A DNA stretch of 64,000 bases from Sphagnum compactum (taxonomy: Eukaryota; Bryophyta; Sphagnopsida; Sphagnales). Made by a program: the position numbers and the translations under genes. How positions within the stretch are numbered: the stretch's first letter is position 1; every line of letters begins with the position of its first letter. Below, piece by piece: positions 35,925-48,968 of the stretch. Where the stretch lies: the NCBI GenBank assembly GCA_965153455.1, contig OZ234497.1, positions 8,990,001 to 9,054,000 on the forward strand, in the 5' to 3' direction. The notes under the pieces are model-generated. The model was not told the DNA's origin and made no database searches. It saw nothing but the letters and a program-made list of their open reading frames with translations.

Positions 35925-37020
35925 CTAGTTTTAGTCTTTTTGTTCAGTAGAGTTTACTATGGATTTACACCCTTACAACACTAAACGTCACGACACTACA
36001 CGTCACGACACATGGAGCTTTCATAAATATCCTCCTTTATTTTTACATTTCATGTAAGTTTCTTGCATTCTTTGTTGAACATCTTTATAAAACAATATTC
36101 ATAGGTTTTTCTTTTAACTTTTTGAATGTTATGTGTCAAGTTAACACAATGGTGCCTTACAAGTTTCGAATGGGCACAATGGGTTTTTTCTTCCTTTGTT
36201 AGGATCCTGTTGTTATCACCAATGCTTCTATCATTTGTGTTTCATCAAGTTAAGTCAATCCTGTTATTGTTTGTAGTGCATCTTGTTGCACTATTAATCC
36301 ATGGCGATGGTAATGGTGATGTTATTGATGTCTTCAGGAACATTGTGTTACAACTATGTTGTTCAGTTTAGACCTGTCATTCGATGTAAGACTTGAAGTA
36401 AATCCAGCAAAGAAGGAAAAGAAGAAGAAAATGTTAAAGGAATGGAACATTAATTGAATTTTTTAGGACAATTCAACATCAAAGTTTCCATGGGTGGAAA
36501 TTATGATTGGTTTTGTTGGGAAAATGCATTAGTTGTCAAATGTGCACATAGATTGAAAAGAGGACAAAATTCCTTGTCCCAAAGTTGATAACCTCCAAAA
36601 ACATGTTGGGAGGCAAAAATGCAAGAAAACAAAACAAAAATGTGTTGTGGGGCAATATTATTTTTTACAAATTCAGAACATGCTAAGAATGAACGTCTTT
36701 TTTCTAACTGAAAATATACATAGTGGAAAATATAGTGGTTGCAAGGGAATTGGTTAGATTTTATTTCGTTTTTAAAATTTGTAATTTTTTTCTTTTTTTT
36801 GGCTTTTGCAACAAGGTTGGCCTCTTAGTGATTTTAAGCCATGAAGGTTTTGTTTCAATTCCTAAACTTTAAACACATTTCCCAAAAACACTAGAGTGAT
36901 AATGCTAGATTAGAATTTGTAGAAGCTACGCATTTTATCATCATTAATGCAACAAAATAAGTTATCCATGCAACAAGGTACATTGTTGTTAATTGTAATT
37001 AAGTGACAATGATAAACAAT
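35925..37020. other. AT-rich DNA after the gypsy element
   Basis: Contains a short duplication CGTCACGACAC twice near 35985-36011. Some of it may be the lost 3' LTR, but no match to 27.8-28.2 kb was seen. Confidence 0.5.
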
Positions 37021-37025
37021 CAATC

Positions 37026-38530
37026 TTGGGTAAATGTCATATTTACCTTCTGGATGGATTTAAACACATCTCTATTTTGTTGAATTTGGAAAGGTTGATT
37101 AGTGGTGGCACAACTAACAACTTGACCAATGTGATCCTTAATTCCTTATTTGTTTATGGTTATTTAATCTTGGGAGAAATCAACAAATTGATATGTTTTG
37201 GGTCAAATGCTGTTGTTGTTTTCACTAGTGTCTATAATGGTCACTAATTCTCACAAGGCAATTCTTTAAATGTTAGTTGTCCATTGTGTTGCACACATGA
37301 TTAACCTAGTTGTGCAAACATTTTCAAAACAACCTTTAGTGCAAAAAATTGAAAGGCTCTTGCATTCCACATAGACTTATTTTTGTTCTTCACCCAAGAG
37401 GTATTATGAGTAGTGCAAATTTGTTGAATTGTTGGAGACAAAGGGGAACAAGATGTTACACCACGTAAATACTAAGTGGATTTCTATGTTGTTTCTTGTT
37501 AAGGGGGTTTTTGAGGAATACAAGCAATTGGCCGTGGAAATGAACAATGATCTCCATGCCATCTTAGTTGCAAAAACAACTTTGGAGTTTTTATGTGGTG
37601 TTGAGGTTGTATGGGCTTCAATTACATCATGCCCATGTTGGAAATAATCCATGAACTTATCAAGTTTTCTCAAAGTTAGGTTAGTTTTGTTTATGACTTT
37701 ATGGGGGTTTTGAAGATATGCATAATTGTACACATTGTAATGTGATCAAGAAAAAATGTACATTGGTTTACAATTCAAGAATTTTACAAAGATGGTGGAT
37801 TGCATAAATGATGGGCTACTAATAGCTTAGTGGATTGATCCATTCACCAATATATGATATGCCATTTTCTACTTTCAAGGTCATGAATCTTAAGTCTATT
37901 ATATTTGTGCTTCTCAACATGGATCTTTTCCATGTGCACCCATGATGAATCATATGTTGTTGTTGTGATGTAATGTTTAGTTATAATTGTTGGATTCATG
38001 ATGAATTTGCATGAAATTTTTTTAGCTAGGAGCTCATGAATGCTATTGGGACTATTTATCCCTGATATTGGTTGTATTATGGTGCGGAGATTACATTCCC
38101 TACCCATTTAGCCTTACTAAAGGCACAATATTGTTTTGAAAAGAAATTTGGCATGAAGGTACCTACTTTGTTGAATGAACATAAGGTGGACATGGGACCT
38201 TCCTTTTTAAGTTGACTATGCATGCAAACATTAAGCAAGCTTTGGAGCCTCCTTTGACTTGCAATCCTATCATTAAATTATGCTCCAATTTATCCTTTAA
38301 TTTTTGTCCTAAAACATCAATTGTTTCAATATTTCAAGTTGGTGGAAGTTAATGTTGTCATCATTTTAGCTAGGTAGTGTGGAAGATGAACAATGTTTTT
38401 CCATTGTATTTTTTATGAAATTTAAGTTGAGAAACAAATTGACTAATCATCTTGACTTGGTTGTAAAGATGTTTGCTCATGATCAATATTCTATTGATTC
38501 GTTTCCATTTGGAAATCCAATCAGGGCTTG
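37026..38530 (+). pseudogene. hAT-like transposase relic
   Basis: Decayed reading with words typical of BED/hAT-type transposase-derived proteins: GGTTNNLT near 37105, a CFGSNAVVVF-like segment near 37190, an eroded histidine/alanine-rich segment near 37280, then LETKGNKMLHHVNTKWISML (about 37429-37488) and VFEEYKQLAVEM. Stops and shifts occur every 20-60 codons. Terminal inverted repeats were not found. Family role: DNA transposition. The family name is from memory of the pattern and could be refined. Confidence 0.5.
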
Positions 38531-40560
38531 ATAAGATGGGAAGCAAAGGTATGTAGTTGATGTTTAATATTTATGCAGTTTTTGTGTCGTAGGTTGCTTT
38601 TGGTTTGCATAGTTATTTGAACTCAATCTTGTATGCAAGAAAGTAGGAAATAATGAAGGTAAGTTTTGATTTGCAAAGTTTGTAGACACATCCAAACTCC
38701 TTTTCTATTTTTTTGTGTGATTTGAATATATTCAAAACCTTACAAGATTCAAATTTTGTAAGTTCTTTATGTATGTGTCTTTAACCTTGTTGGTTTTTTG
38801 TTTCAATTTGATTGGTTTTTTATTATATGTTTTTGAGTTTTGTGTTTCAAATTAATATGCACCTTGCTTGTTGTTGCATTTTTTGATTTTTTTTCTCAAC
38901 TAATGTGGGAATATAGGGAAAGTGTGTTGCTTGTGTAGATTTAACCTAGGTAGCAATGGCCAAGATTTGAGAAGATTCAGGTTCGAATCCTCCCAAGGCC
39001 TTCGATTTTTGCATTGGAAAAATAATTGTTGCCACATTTTGTATGTAATGTTTGAAATGTTTGCCAATTCACATACATGTATGTTGGAAAGGTTGCCAAA
39101 CTATGTATTTGTGAATCAACCATGTAGCCAATTGTTCAACAATTATTTTTGTCACAATTAAATGTTATTTTAAATTTTTATTCGATGCCATATTCTTCTT
39201 TAAATCTATTGAAAATTGCCAACTACATTTATAAAAAATGTAAAATAGGTGCCATCATTGCTCCAATAAGCTATTACGTGTATAGCCAAATTTGAAACCT
39301 CATGCAAATGAAAAAAAAACATTGTTACATATTAGTCATTTGGTTGTGATTTTATTTCTTTGCCTTCCAATGGAAAATGCTTTGACTATCATTGCTATGC
39401 ACTACCAATGAATAATTATAAAATGGAGGTAGTTATTAAAAAAGGTGGGAGATATTTATTAAGAAAGTTAATTTTTAAAAAAAGTTACTGAAAAAGTAGT
39501 AATTAGGCTTGAAAATGAGATAGTTATTTATGAAATCGTCTTTGGAATGGTCCATGGATGACCATATGAAGGATTCCAAAAAATTCCCCATATGCCAGTT
39601 TTTATTACTCATCAAAAGGTTAGTCATTTACATGATTTTTTTTGGGGTCACATTTTTAGTTGTACTAAATTAAAAATAAATAAAAATTCAAGATTTCAAT
39701 CACTTGTATGCGATAAATTTGGTTTTAAATGGTTTTGATTGTTTGTATGACAATAAATTTGGTCACATATTTTGTTCAATTAGATGAAGGTTTTTATTTT
39801 TTTAGTAATTAAAAATTAATTGATTCTTTGGTGTGTGTGTCCAACATTTTGGAAAAGTCCATAAGGCCTTCATAAGATTCAAAAAATTTGTGCAATAAAA
39901 TAAACCGTGCAAACTCAAATAAATATTGTTTTATAATCTCCTTTGTTTCAAGCAAATTGGTTTCATCTTTTTTAGAATTGAAGCTGAATGACACCTCAAA
40001 TTGGTTGAATATTTTTCATGTGATACCATTGGATGGTCCTAGGTTATAAGATTTGATTAATATAATTCATTTCATGTGTACACACTACTTTATAGGTCTT
40101 CAAAGTTTGTTTTGCATTGTCAGATCCCATGATTTCACTTAAAATTGGAGAAAGTACTTTTTCAAAGTGGTCCCATTTTCTTGACTGGGTAGATATAATT
40201 TCCCTTTTTAAATCCGAAAAAAATACACATGGTAGGTGTGTGATTCATGGTGACATTCGATGCAAGTAATCTTTCTATGAAATCTTTGAGTGAACAAGTG
40301 ACCGACAATGTTTATTAAAGGTGTAGAATTACTTTATGATTTGTGAATAGAGAAAATCATGATGAGTTGCATAAAATGATGCTTAATTATTTAATTCATG
40401 CATCTTTCATGAATGTATGTGACACATTAAAAATTATTTGTAAAATCATCTTGTATTTCAATTACCTTTGCCTTCTCTTGTTGAATTTTGAGTTGTTTTG
40501 AAGATTACCTATCTTCAAAACTCAACAGGAGATGGCAATCCTTTTCTCTCTTACAATGCC
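38531..40560. other. AT-rich DNA with a tRNA-like patch
   Basis: No gene recognised. GGTTCGAATCC at 38980-38990 is a perfect RNA polymerase III B-box, discussed under findings. The rest is low-complexity and A/T-rich. Confidence 0.5.
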
Positions 40561-40569
40561 TCTTTCATG

Positions 40570-41120
40570 TGACCTTCCTTCAATAAAGAAACAAAATTGG
40601 AACTGTTCCTTTTGCTTCTCTTAATAAAAAGAAACAAAAAAATCAAATTTTTATTTTTTGCAACCTTCGTTCAACAAAAATAAAAATTGGAACGAATTCT
40701 TTAGAATCTCCAAATCGCAATAAATAAACAAAATCTTACAAAATTCGTTGAACAAAAAAACAATTTTGGAATTATTCCTTCCATTTTTCCAAAGTGCAAG
40801 AAACAAAAGACAAAATTAAAATTTCTCCTCCCACTTTTCCAAATTGTAAAAAACAAAAAAAATTCCTACAACCTTCATTCAAGAAAAAAAAACAAATATT
40901 TAGAGTCATACTTTCAACTTCTCCAAACCACAAGAGCAAAAAAACAATTTTGCAACCTTCGTTCAATTAAAAAATTAAAATTGGAACCACTCCTTTTGTT
41001 TCTCCAAATTGCAAGAAACAAAAATAAAAATCATGCAACCTTCATTCAACAAAAAAAAGATAATTGGATCTATTCTTCCAAATCTTAAAATCATAAGAAA
41101 CAAAAAACAAAAATCTTACA
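40570..41120. repeat. Imperfect tandem array, unit about 80-90 bp
   Basis: Six or so units, each starting CCTTCGTTCAA(C)AAAAA, followed by AATTGGAA(C/T)..., a CTCCAAATTGCAAGAAACAAAAA segment, and ending in (C)TTACAA/TGCAA. Starts near 40575, 40662, 40744, 40872, 40957 and 41037. The third unit is longer, as if two were partly fused. Confidence 0.75.
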
Positions 41121-43444
41121 TATAAACCCCTTCGTGACACCCAACTCCAAATTGCAATTGTCAAAACACTTCCCACATAAAGGCACATGCAAGTTTCTAA
41201 GCAACAAAACAAATTTAAAGCCCCCCATAACACTTAGCTCCAAATCACAAATTTCAAATCAACTTTTGCATCAAGATATAAACAAACCTTCAAACAACAA
41301 TGCTAGCTCTTCCAAATTGCACACACAAATTTTTGGTAGACTTTCAACACTTATAAATGAAACCCTTTAAAACACATGATGTAGGAGGAAACCCATGTGA
41401 TATCACATTTGAGACAAAATTTGAATTTCCTCATATGTTATTTTTTTTCATTTGGCGCATTTGTTGTTGGTTTTCATTGTCATTGTTAGTTTTGGCCAAA
41501 CATAAGGTTCCATTGAATTTTAGGGATAACTTTACCGCATGTTATGTTACAACAATTGGGACTATTATTTATGACATGTTACACATGACGTAGTTTATAA
41601 TATATACATAAAAATTTGTATTTGTTTCAAATTGTTATTTGGCAAATGTTATTTTTTTGGACTGTCACACATATTACAACTTCCATAACAAGATAACCAT
41701 AACACAAATAAAATCATGTTATGTGTTCTTAATATAACAACTAGTGATGAATTCATGTCACCTTATGCTTTCAAAATAATCAAATGTTTTTTTTAATGTA
41801 TTTTCCTACCTTACTCCTACCATGCCAACCTCCATTTTTGGGATAACAATGGATTTGGGTGAACAATGCTTGGATGAGGTCATGTCAAAGAATTGACAAA
41901 CTAAGCTTGCATATTACAAATTGACTTTCAAGCAGTTATTACCGTGGATTTGGTTTATGACCTTGAACATGAGGCCTTGTATTTGACAACACTCCTCAAC
42001 ATATTGACACCCCCAAGCCCATTGCCATATGAAATTGGATTTGAAGTCAATTCATTTTCTTACACAACATGACTTCACACTCAAAATTTAACCACCTGAC
42101 ACATGTATGATCATATGACAAAGTAGAAATTACAACAATATGAACATTCACCATGATCATCAACAAATCACAAGGACAAACATTTTACAAATTGATTTTC
42201 GGCCAAGGCCAATTGGATTGCACTCTCTTATGAACAAAAGAATCTTAAAAGTTGATGGTCTTCACATGCAATGCACATCATTGGAGCACAATTTTTACAT
42301 CAAGAAGCATCACAAGAACATAAGGCACTTGAAAAAATTCCTTAAGTAAAAAAATTATCTCAACTTAATTCTGAACAATGTTTTCAGTTTTATCTGCCAA
42401 TTGATCTGTTTTACTACACCAATCTTGTTCCAAAAGATGTAATTTAACACTTTTATTGGCCACTTCGGGAGCTTGAACCGACCACTTTTGGGGCCATATG
42501 GGCCTACCTTTGTTAGTGATCCTATGCAGGTTCAAATTCAAGCTCCAAATCCAGCATTGTTGTTTCCCATCTTAGTTCATATCCTGCAGGCATCAATTAA
42601 CATCAGTCACCCAAGCAATTGATACCATGCTTGCTTTACACGCTACACTAAACATCAAACTACATGTTTGCTTTACACACTACACAGCTTGGTTTCCTAG
42701 CTGCTTTGTCATGGCTGTGTCTAGGAAGCTCACCTCCATTGTCAGCAGGGTGTAGTAGGATGCTTGTCCTTGCGGTGCACCCAACAAAACAACAAAAAAA
42801 AGAAGCTGCACTTCAAAAAGCCTGCAGAAGGTGCCCAACCTTTTTTTCCCCCAAAACCTGCACATCAGCAAAACCACAAATCAAGATATTCTTCTTTGGC
42901 TGGGTTCTACTTCAAATCATGCAAGATGGCGCACCAGTGGAGAGTTGAATTTGATGTCCTGTAAATTTCATAGGAGTCACATCCAGGGATGGTTCATCCA
43001 TATACATGCATGGGTGTTATGATCCAGAAAAATAATGTGAGAATCATAATTTGACATTTACACTAACTTTTATCCCTGACAGCAGGACATCTCTGGCTCA
43101 TAATGGCAACAGTGATAATTAGCAGCAAATTCTGACTAGCTCCTTCTATGAAAGAATTGAAGTCCAGGTTTAGAGAAACGTTCCTTAAAAACAACAGAAA
43201 CTGACCACTATATTGGAAGTATCTGAAGTAGTGTATTTTGAGTCTACTTCAAACACCCTTAATTTGAGGTAGGATTGAGGGGCAGAATCAGGAATGCTAA
43301 TCACTCTCAACCACCCATTTTCTGACTACGTACATCCAATTTTCTGGAAATAAGAACTGGATTGAATAAGTAACAGAAAGGCCATGGGAGGATTCATAAT
43401 ATTGCAGCATCTGTAAGGAACCTCCATACCTGGACATATTCTTC
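41121..43444. other. Intergenic DNA and 3' flank of the RsmD-type gene
   Basis: AT-rich to about 42.4 kb, then richer in G+C. The part from about 42.65 kb to 43444 probably includes the 3' UTR of the minus-strand gene. No further coding sequence recognised. Confidence 0.45.
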
Positions 43445-46341
43445 TCAACCATCCTGTGCCCATGCAGGGCCATAAATGGCCACATGTGTTCGACCATATC
43501 GTCTATCCCTGATCTGCACAAATCCAAATAAGAGTGAGGATCAGCAATAAAAGGCCAAGTAAGAAAACATAAAAGTACAAACCTTGTCTTACATGGGTGA
43601 CTTGTGGGCTCCTTGTTATCTCAGATTCCTTCCAAAATAGGAATTTCTTCCATTCTCTTTTAAGACTGTAAGACCTAACCTGAATCTTAATCCACAACCT
43701 AATATTGACAACTTGTATCCATCAGGGCAGAGAAACCAATGGGTAGTATAAGCTGTGAAGAAGGTACCTTGACAAGTGGACCACAACTGTCTGGCATCTC
43801 AAGTCTGGATTTTATTGGGTACTCAACCACCTGGTTGTTACATTTGTCACATAGATGAAACATGGTCAGTAAAACAGGGTGAGGTAGAGGGAACAGAGAA
43901 ACATGCAAGACATTGAACAGAAACCATGACACTTATACTTACAATACAAGTTTGCTCTCCAAGAAGAGGTGAGACAGAGAGCTGCTTCATGAGTGCCACA
44001 AAATCCACTGATTCATAAGGAGGAGTTACACTAATGTAGTCAAACTTTCCTCCCAGCAGTTCAGCTGCCAAACAAAAAGGAAAAGATGTTACACATGATC
44101 AAGTGAAATTTAACTGCATGGATTTAGGGGAGGATATTAGAGGGCTCAGGAGGAAGTGCTAAACTTTTTCTCAATTAGGTGTTTTAACACCTGATAGCAG
44201 CAAGGAAGAGAATAATCACATCATGAACTGCAGAACTGAGTGTTTCCTCACCTACAGGGCTACTCAGTCCTTTCTGAAGCTGGACACTTTCTAAGCATGG
44301 CAATGTGGACAACACAGCATAGAGGAGAAACAATGTAAAAGATGCATGACCCAAAAAATAGAGAGAGAATAGCAGGCAACATACAGCCATGATTGACTGC
44401 CTGCTGCAGCAACACCTCAACTCGTGTAGTGTGCACCACTGCTTGCCCTTGGAACCCTGTTGATGACAAATTGGCATCCAGCACTTGAGCTACCACCCAT
44501 GGATCCATCTCCACGAAATGAGCCTGCTTTCACAAACCTCTTCTTTTACTACAATGTATTCTACCCACAGAGAGAATCAAATTTGCAATCTAACTCTTAT
44601 ATTTTGAACAATACAGAGAAATGTTTTATGAGGTTGATATGTGGTTCAAGTTTCTGGTTCAGACTTTGAAGTTTAGCAACTATGCAAGCATTGCACTTAC
44701 TGCCACACAGCCCCTGCTGAGTGCCTCAATTCCCACTGAGCCTGTTCCACTGTACAGGTCCAGCCACCGCCCTGCAGGCAAGCTTGCTGAACACCCACCC
44801 AATGCCTAGATCACACAGAATTGCCTTTATATCATCAGCAACATGCAGGACTATTCATAACCTACTAGCATGTCAAAAGTATTAAGTTGAAGAGGAATTT
44901 GGTGAGGAATAATAGGTGCAGAACCTGTAGAATATTGAAGACAGCTCCACGAACAACTTCCATCATCGGCCGAACATTCATGTCTGCTGGTGACACCAAC
45001 TTTCTGCCTCCTGCTTTGCCTGCCATCACCTGTATCCAAGACACACACAAGAACCAACATCCTCATCCTTCTTGAGTCTTTTCACACCTCATTGAAACTT
45101 TGAATCCATGCACCAGTCACTCATGGCAAGAAGCTCCAGATAAAAAGGACAATTGTTGTACACGTAGCAGCTTGTGTGTCAGCCTGGGTGCATCCTGAAC
45201 AACAGTTTGAGGCATGTTGCGCTGAGCTCTCTCTTCTTCCAGTTGTTGTCTCAATCGCACAGGAACTTGCACCCCTGCAATCTCCATCATCTGTACCATT
45301 GGTTTGAGGACCAGCACATGCTCATCATTTTTCAGGCAATCTTGTCTAAATGGCAAGATCCACAATTACAACAGTAATTACAGACCCTCAGAGATGCCTT
45401 CAAGGCATAAAAACAATCTGCAGAGTATTTGGTCTGACAATTCAAAAGCTCGTATACCAAATGCACGCAACACCTAAATTGCATTTATACTAGCAGGAGT
45501 AACAATAGAGATTTCCTCACCTTTTCAGTGGAGTCCAGTTCAATCTTCCAGCCTTCGTCAATATTGTACACCTCCTCCTCCACCAGCTTTACATCCTCTC
45601 TCTTATTCTTTCCCTTGCGTGCACTTCTTCGCACTACAAAGAAAGAAGGAAACACTGGCTGTTGTCAAATTGCTCGCTGTACACAAAACATTGTCAGATG
45701 TAATTCTCAGATGAAGAAGCAGATAGATCCAGAAGCATAGGTTTCAATCTACACTGTGAATTTCCCTCCCTACAAGAAAAAAGAAAAGGAATTTATATCT
45801 CTCGTGAGGATCCAGAAATCTCCATCTCACGGTTAAGAAAGCCAGAACAACAAGTTACAAAACCTTCTCCTTTGAGTCAATGAAAAGACTTCCAGAAAAG
45901 AAGGAGGACTTACAAAGCAGGGAAGAAAGGAAAATACAGACAAAGGACGAAACAAGAACGAGAAAACATGCTGGCCGTTCACAAATCATTGTCAGATGCA
46001 ATTCTCAGATGAAGAAGAAGAAGAAGAAGAAGAAGCAGAAGAAGAAGAAGCAGATAGAAGATCCAGAAGTAGGTCTAGGGTTTCAATTACCGGCTGAAGG
46101 CGATGAACGTTGCGCTGCTGCGCATCGAAGCGTTTGCGATCCATGCCGATTTGTTGTAATATGAGGAGCAAGAGGCAGCCGTCTTCGGAGGAGTGCGTGA
46201 GATGAGGAAGAGTAAGGAGTTGAAGGCACGAGATGACAGGAGTAGAGAGTGTTCGTCATGGCGTTCACTGCTCCTTATCCTCTTCGACACTAGAACTTCA
46301 GACGCTTGTATCAACAACGAAGCACTAGTGTTGAAGAGCAT
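43445..46341 (-). CDS. RsmD-type rRNA guanine-N2 methyltransferase, probably organellar
   Basis: Family role: N2-methylation of one guanine in small-subunit rRNA (G966 in E. coli 16S). Exons (descending): 46341-46091, 45626-45521, about 45354-45162, 45029-44925, 44805-44701, 44523-44385, 44064-43943, 43830-43768, 43513-43445 (TGA). Exon 1 is Ser/Arg/Ala-rich and looks like a transit peptide. The catalytic domain reads VMAGKAGGRKL, RPMMEVVRGAVFNIL, then the SAM-binding LDLYSGTGSVGIEAL, the acidic FVEMDPW, and the catalytic loop SVTPPY, where most MTases have (D/N)PPY and Thr appears in plant homologues I recall. It ends RRYGRTHVAIYGPAWA. Exons 3-9 are firm. The exon 2-3 junction does not close in phase as read, so a small exon or other donor may lie in 45366-45520. 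Chloroplast versus mitochondrial targeting cannot be told. Confidence 0.88.
45684..46087. repeat. Direct repeat flanking a (GAA)n expansion in intron 1 of the RsmD-type gene
   Basis: Copies at 45684-45748 and 45980-46087 share CATTGTCAGATG(T/C)AATTCTCAGATGAAGAAG, a CAGATAGA...GATCCAGAAG segment and a terminal GGTTTCAAT. In the second copy the GAAGAAG core is expanded to a run of about a dozen GAA/GCA triplets (46010-46052). Confidence 0.85.
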
Positions 46342-48880
46342 TCCGAGCTCGGATAGGAAATTTGCCCTAAAAACCAAAACAATTTTTTAATGGGCGAAAT
46401 TAAAAATTGAAATTCCGAAAATGAAGTACTTTTGGAAGTTTTCAATCGCCAGAAACGAGGGAAAACAATATTTTATAATCGCCAAAGATGATGATTTTGA
46501 GTTTGAGTTTTTAGCCAAAGATGATGATGAAACCCTCCTGCCAATCACAAAAAAACCAAAGCACTCAAACAAGGGGGAATACAAGGAACAAAATGGAAGG
46601 ATCCATGTCAAACAACACAAATGAACCACCTTAGAGAGTGGACCACAAGGGGAACATCAAGTTCCTGAACCCCCTTTTGTTGTGAGAAGCATATCAAATA
46701 AGGAAAGAGGAGGACCTTTTGAAACAATGCCTAGCCTAGACAAACCTTCACATATGGCATAAAACGCAAAAATGAGCATGCACAAAAAAAAAGGTTTTAT
46801 GAATGAGTCACCCCGGCATGTGCCCATAGAAGAAAGAATGGAAAACAAAACCTTTGAAGAAAAATGATGATTGAATAGTAAAAAACCTTGAAAGCTATAA
46901 AAAAAATGAACAAAAAAAAAAGTTGTGACAATTGGTCTCTTACTACCCAAAGTTCTTAAAAAATGATTTTACACGAGATGATGTTGAAACCGTTTGCAAT
47001 GTTCATCTAAAACATCACCCAATCAAGATGGACATCCAAAATGGTCCAAATATCGTGGACCACAACTTCATAATTTCTTCTAACCACTACGTCGAACTGA
47101 ATGTGGTAATAAGTGAGAAGTAAACACATCATGAAACTGCAAGCATAAAACCTTGTTCACAAGTCGATATAAGGCCTCTTTCATTATATTCAGACAAATG
47201 CCACCAAAAGGTTTGGCCAAAGCCAAATTGACACTAAGAGCCTGAGCGATGGACCTAAATATATGGTCGACGATCACACAAAAACACAACTAATGAAATT
47301 AAATGAAATCACTAGTTGAATCATTAAGGTCAAAAGAGTTTCAAAAATGGTCAAAGACCATGCCAAATGGACCACTAGTCAATAAGTGAAACATGCCTAA
47401 AATGTTGACCTAAAAAAATCTATCAACCTAAAAGAATCTATAAAAAGTTCAAGGTCTGAACTTGATTAAAAGTCTAATAACAAATCTCATTTTGAGTAAA
47501 TCATGTTTGTTGCATTTGTCCAATGTAATGAAAAAATGTTCGACATAATTAAAAATAGTTGTAATATAGTTACAGTGAACATTTTTTAATTGTTTTGAAC
47601 AAGTTGCAATGGACATGGTTTATTCATGGTGTTTGAATAAGGGGAGTCTATGTTCAACAAGTGCAAAGTTCACATCGTGTTGATTATTTATGAGGACACC
47701 AAAGTTGGGGCAAAGAGTGATAAGAGCCTTAGAAGCATGTGCAAATTCCTTGGTGTGCCTTAGAGTTAAATTCCATCCAAGTTGATAAAAGGGCGAGGGG
47801 GAGGGGGGCGAGGGTTTCCATAAGGGCATAAGCAAAATTAGGCAAAACTATTGACACGCTCATAATTAAAAACAAAACTATCACTTGTGCTTACAAAAGG
47901 TGCTCCACTTGAAGCTTTTCCTATAAATTAAAAAAGAATCATTGAAGGTGTGCTCTAATATTTCTATGCCTGGCTAATTTCCCATGAGAGGAAAAAAAAT
48001 ACACCGCTCAGAGAATAACAAGAATAGGTGCGAAACTAGCACATCAAACAAATCATGTGCTAGGCGGTCAAGAGGAAAGCAAAAAAAAATTACATTTTTC
48101 ATTAAAAAAACGAATGAAATGTGTGTGTATAAACGTGATGGAAGAAGGTCCAAATGGAAGGTATTTAAAAAATCTAATGTCAAAATCCAAGCCTAGGTTG
48201 TGTGGGGGAGGGAGGGGAGGAAGAGACGAAAGAAAGCCAAAGGGTAGATAAAAAGACCTAGAGAACCATTTGGAAGAAAAACTTAAAAAACTTGACAATG
48301 CTTATGATGACAAACCATAACACGTTGGAAAAATAAGGCTTCATGATTAGAACATGAAATGTGATGAAGGGCCCCACTCCTACCCCAAGGGATGACGATA
48401 CATTAAGAGGGTCGTGAGTTGTTAAAAAAACCGAACTAGAATGACAATATGGGGAGGCTGGAAAGGTGAAGAAGGAAGGGTCTCCATCGTATCGAAGGAT
48501 AAGGAAAAAGAAAGGAATAAAAATAAAAGGAAGACAGGAAGAAAGAAAAAGGAGAAAGAAAGGAAGGAAAAGAAGAAACAAAGGAAGAAGGGAAAAGAAG
48601 GGAGAGAGAAAGAAGGAAAAAAAAAGGATATAGAGAATGATTAAAAGTTTTGTACTTTACATCTAGTTTATAGCCATATTTGGCTAAATATTTTTGAGGA
48701 TGATCGTCACTTCTTCTACATCTTCCTTATGGATAATCGCCACTTTGGCTACAAACAACAAAATACTGCGTGGGATCCTGATCGCCACCTGCGAATTAAA
48801 AAAAATCCCCGTTAGTTATTTTATTACCTTTAAAAACTTGGGTCTCAAATTAGGCTAACCAAGGTAATTTGAACCCGCGA
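46342..48880. other. Intergenic DNA between the RsmD-type gene and histone H2A
   Basis: The 46.34-46.6 kb part should contain the RsmD promoter. The rest is A-rich on the plus strand with a purine-only stretch at about 48500-48640 (AAG/GAA-rich). No gene recognised. A B-box-like GGTTCAAATTA on the minus strand lies near 48862-48872. Confidence 0.5.
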
Positions 48881-48960
48881 ACTTGCGACTGCACGAGTTT
48901 TGCAGAACAATCTTCCACCGTCCGATATCAATCTGGACGACTCATGCCGCTCTTATTGTC

Positions 48961-48968
48961 GATCCGCG
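48961..48968 (-). promoter_or_regulatory. Histone octamer element
   Basis: CGCGGATC on the minus strand (GATCCGCG on plus), about 255 bases before the H2A start codon. This octamer is a known cis-element of plant histone promoters giving S-phase and meristem expression. ATTGG (reverse CCAAT) boxes occur near 48980 and 49126, and a near-octamer GCGGATCT lies at 49076. Confidence 0.7.

Larger units (their letters stand above)
28984..35950 (+). mobile_element. Degenerate Ty3/gypsy retrotransposon carrying a cytosine DNA methyltransferase and a PHD finger
   Basis: Seven kilobases of decayed coding sequence in the order gag, retropepsin, C5-cytosine DNA methyltransferase, reverse transcriptase, RNase H, integrase, PHD finger. 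Ty3/gypsy assignment rests on integrase lying after RNase H and on the reverse transcriptase text (MPFGLKNAP, YIDDVLVHS). Many premature stops and a few frameshifts show it is dead. No flanking LTR pair was found, so the outer limits are those of the coding remains. Related fragments lie at 22.0-22.2 kb. The methyltransferase is internal to the polyprotein, between protease and reverse transcriptase, so it is not a nested gene by the look of its borders. Confidence 0.88.

Noticed and set aside
35925-36130. 3' LTR of the gypsy element
   Set aside because: No similarity to 27.8-28.2 kb could be seen by eye.
48855-48900. Possible tRNA gene on the minus strand
   Set aside because: Only a mismatched B-box (GGTTCAAATTA) is present; no acceptor stem or A-box could be paired.
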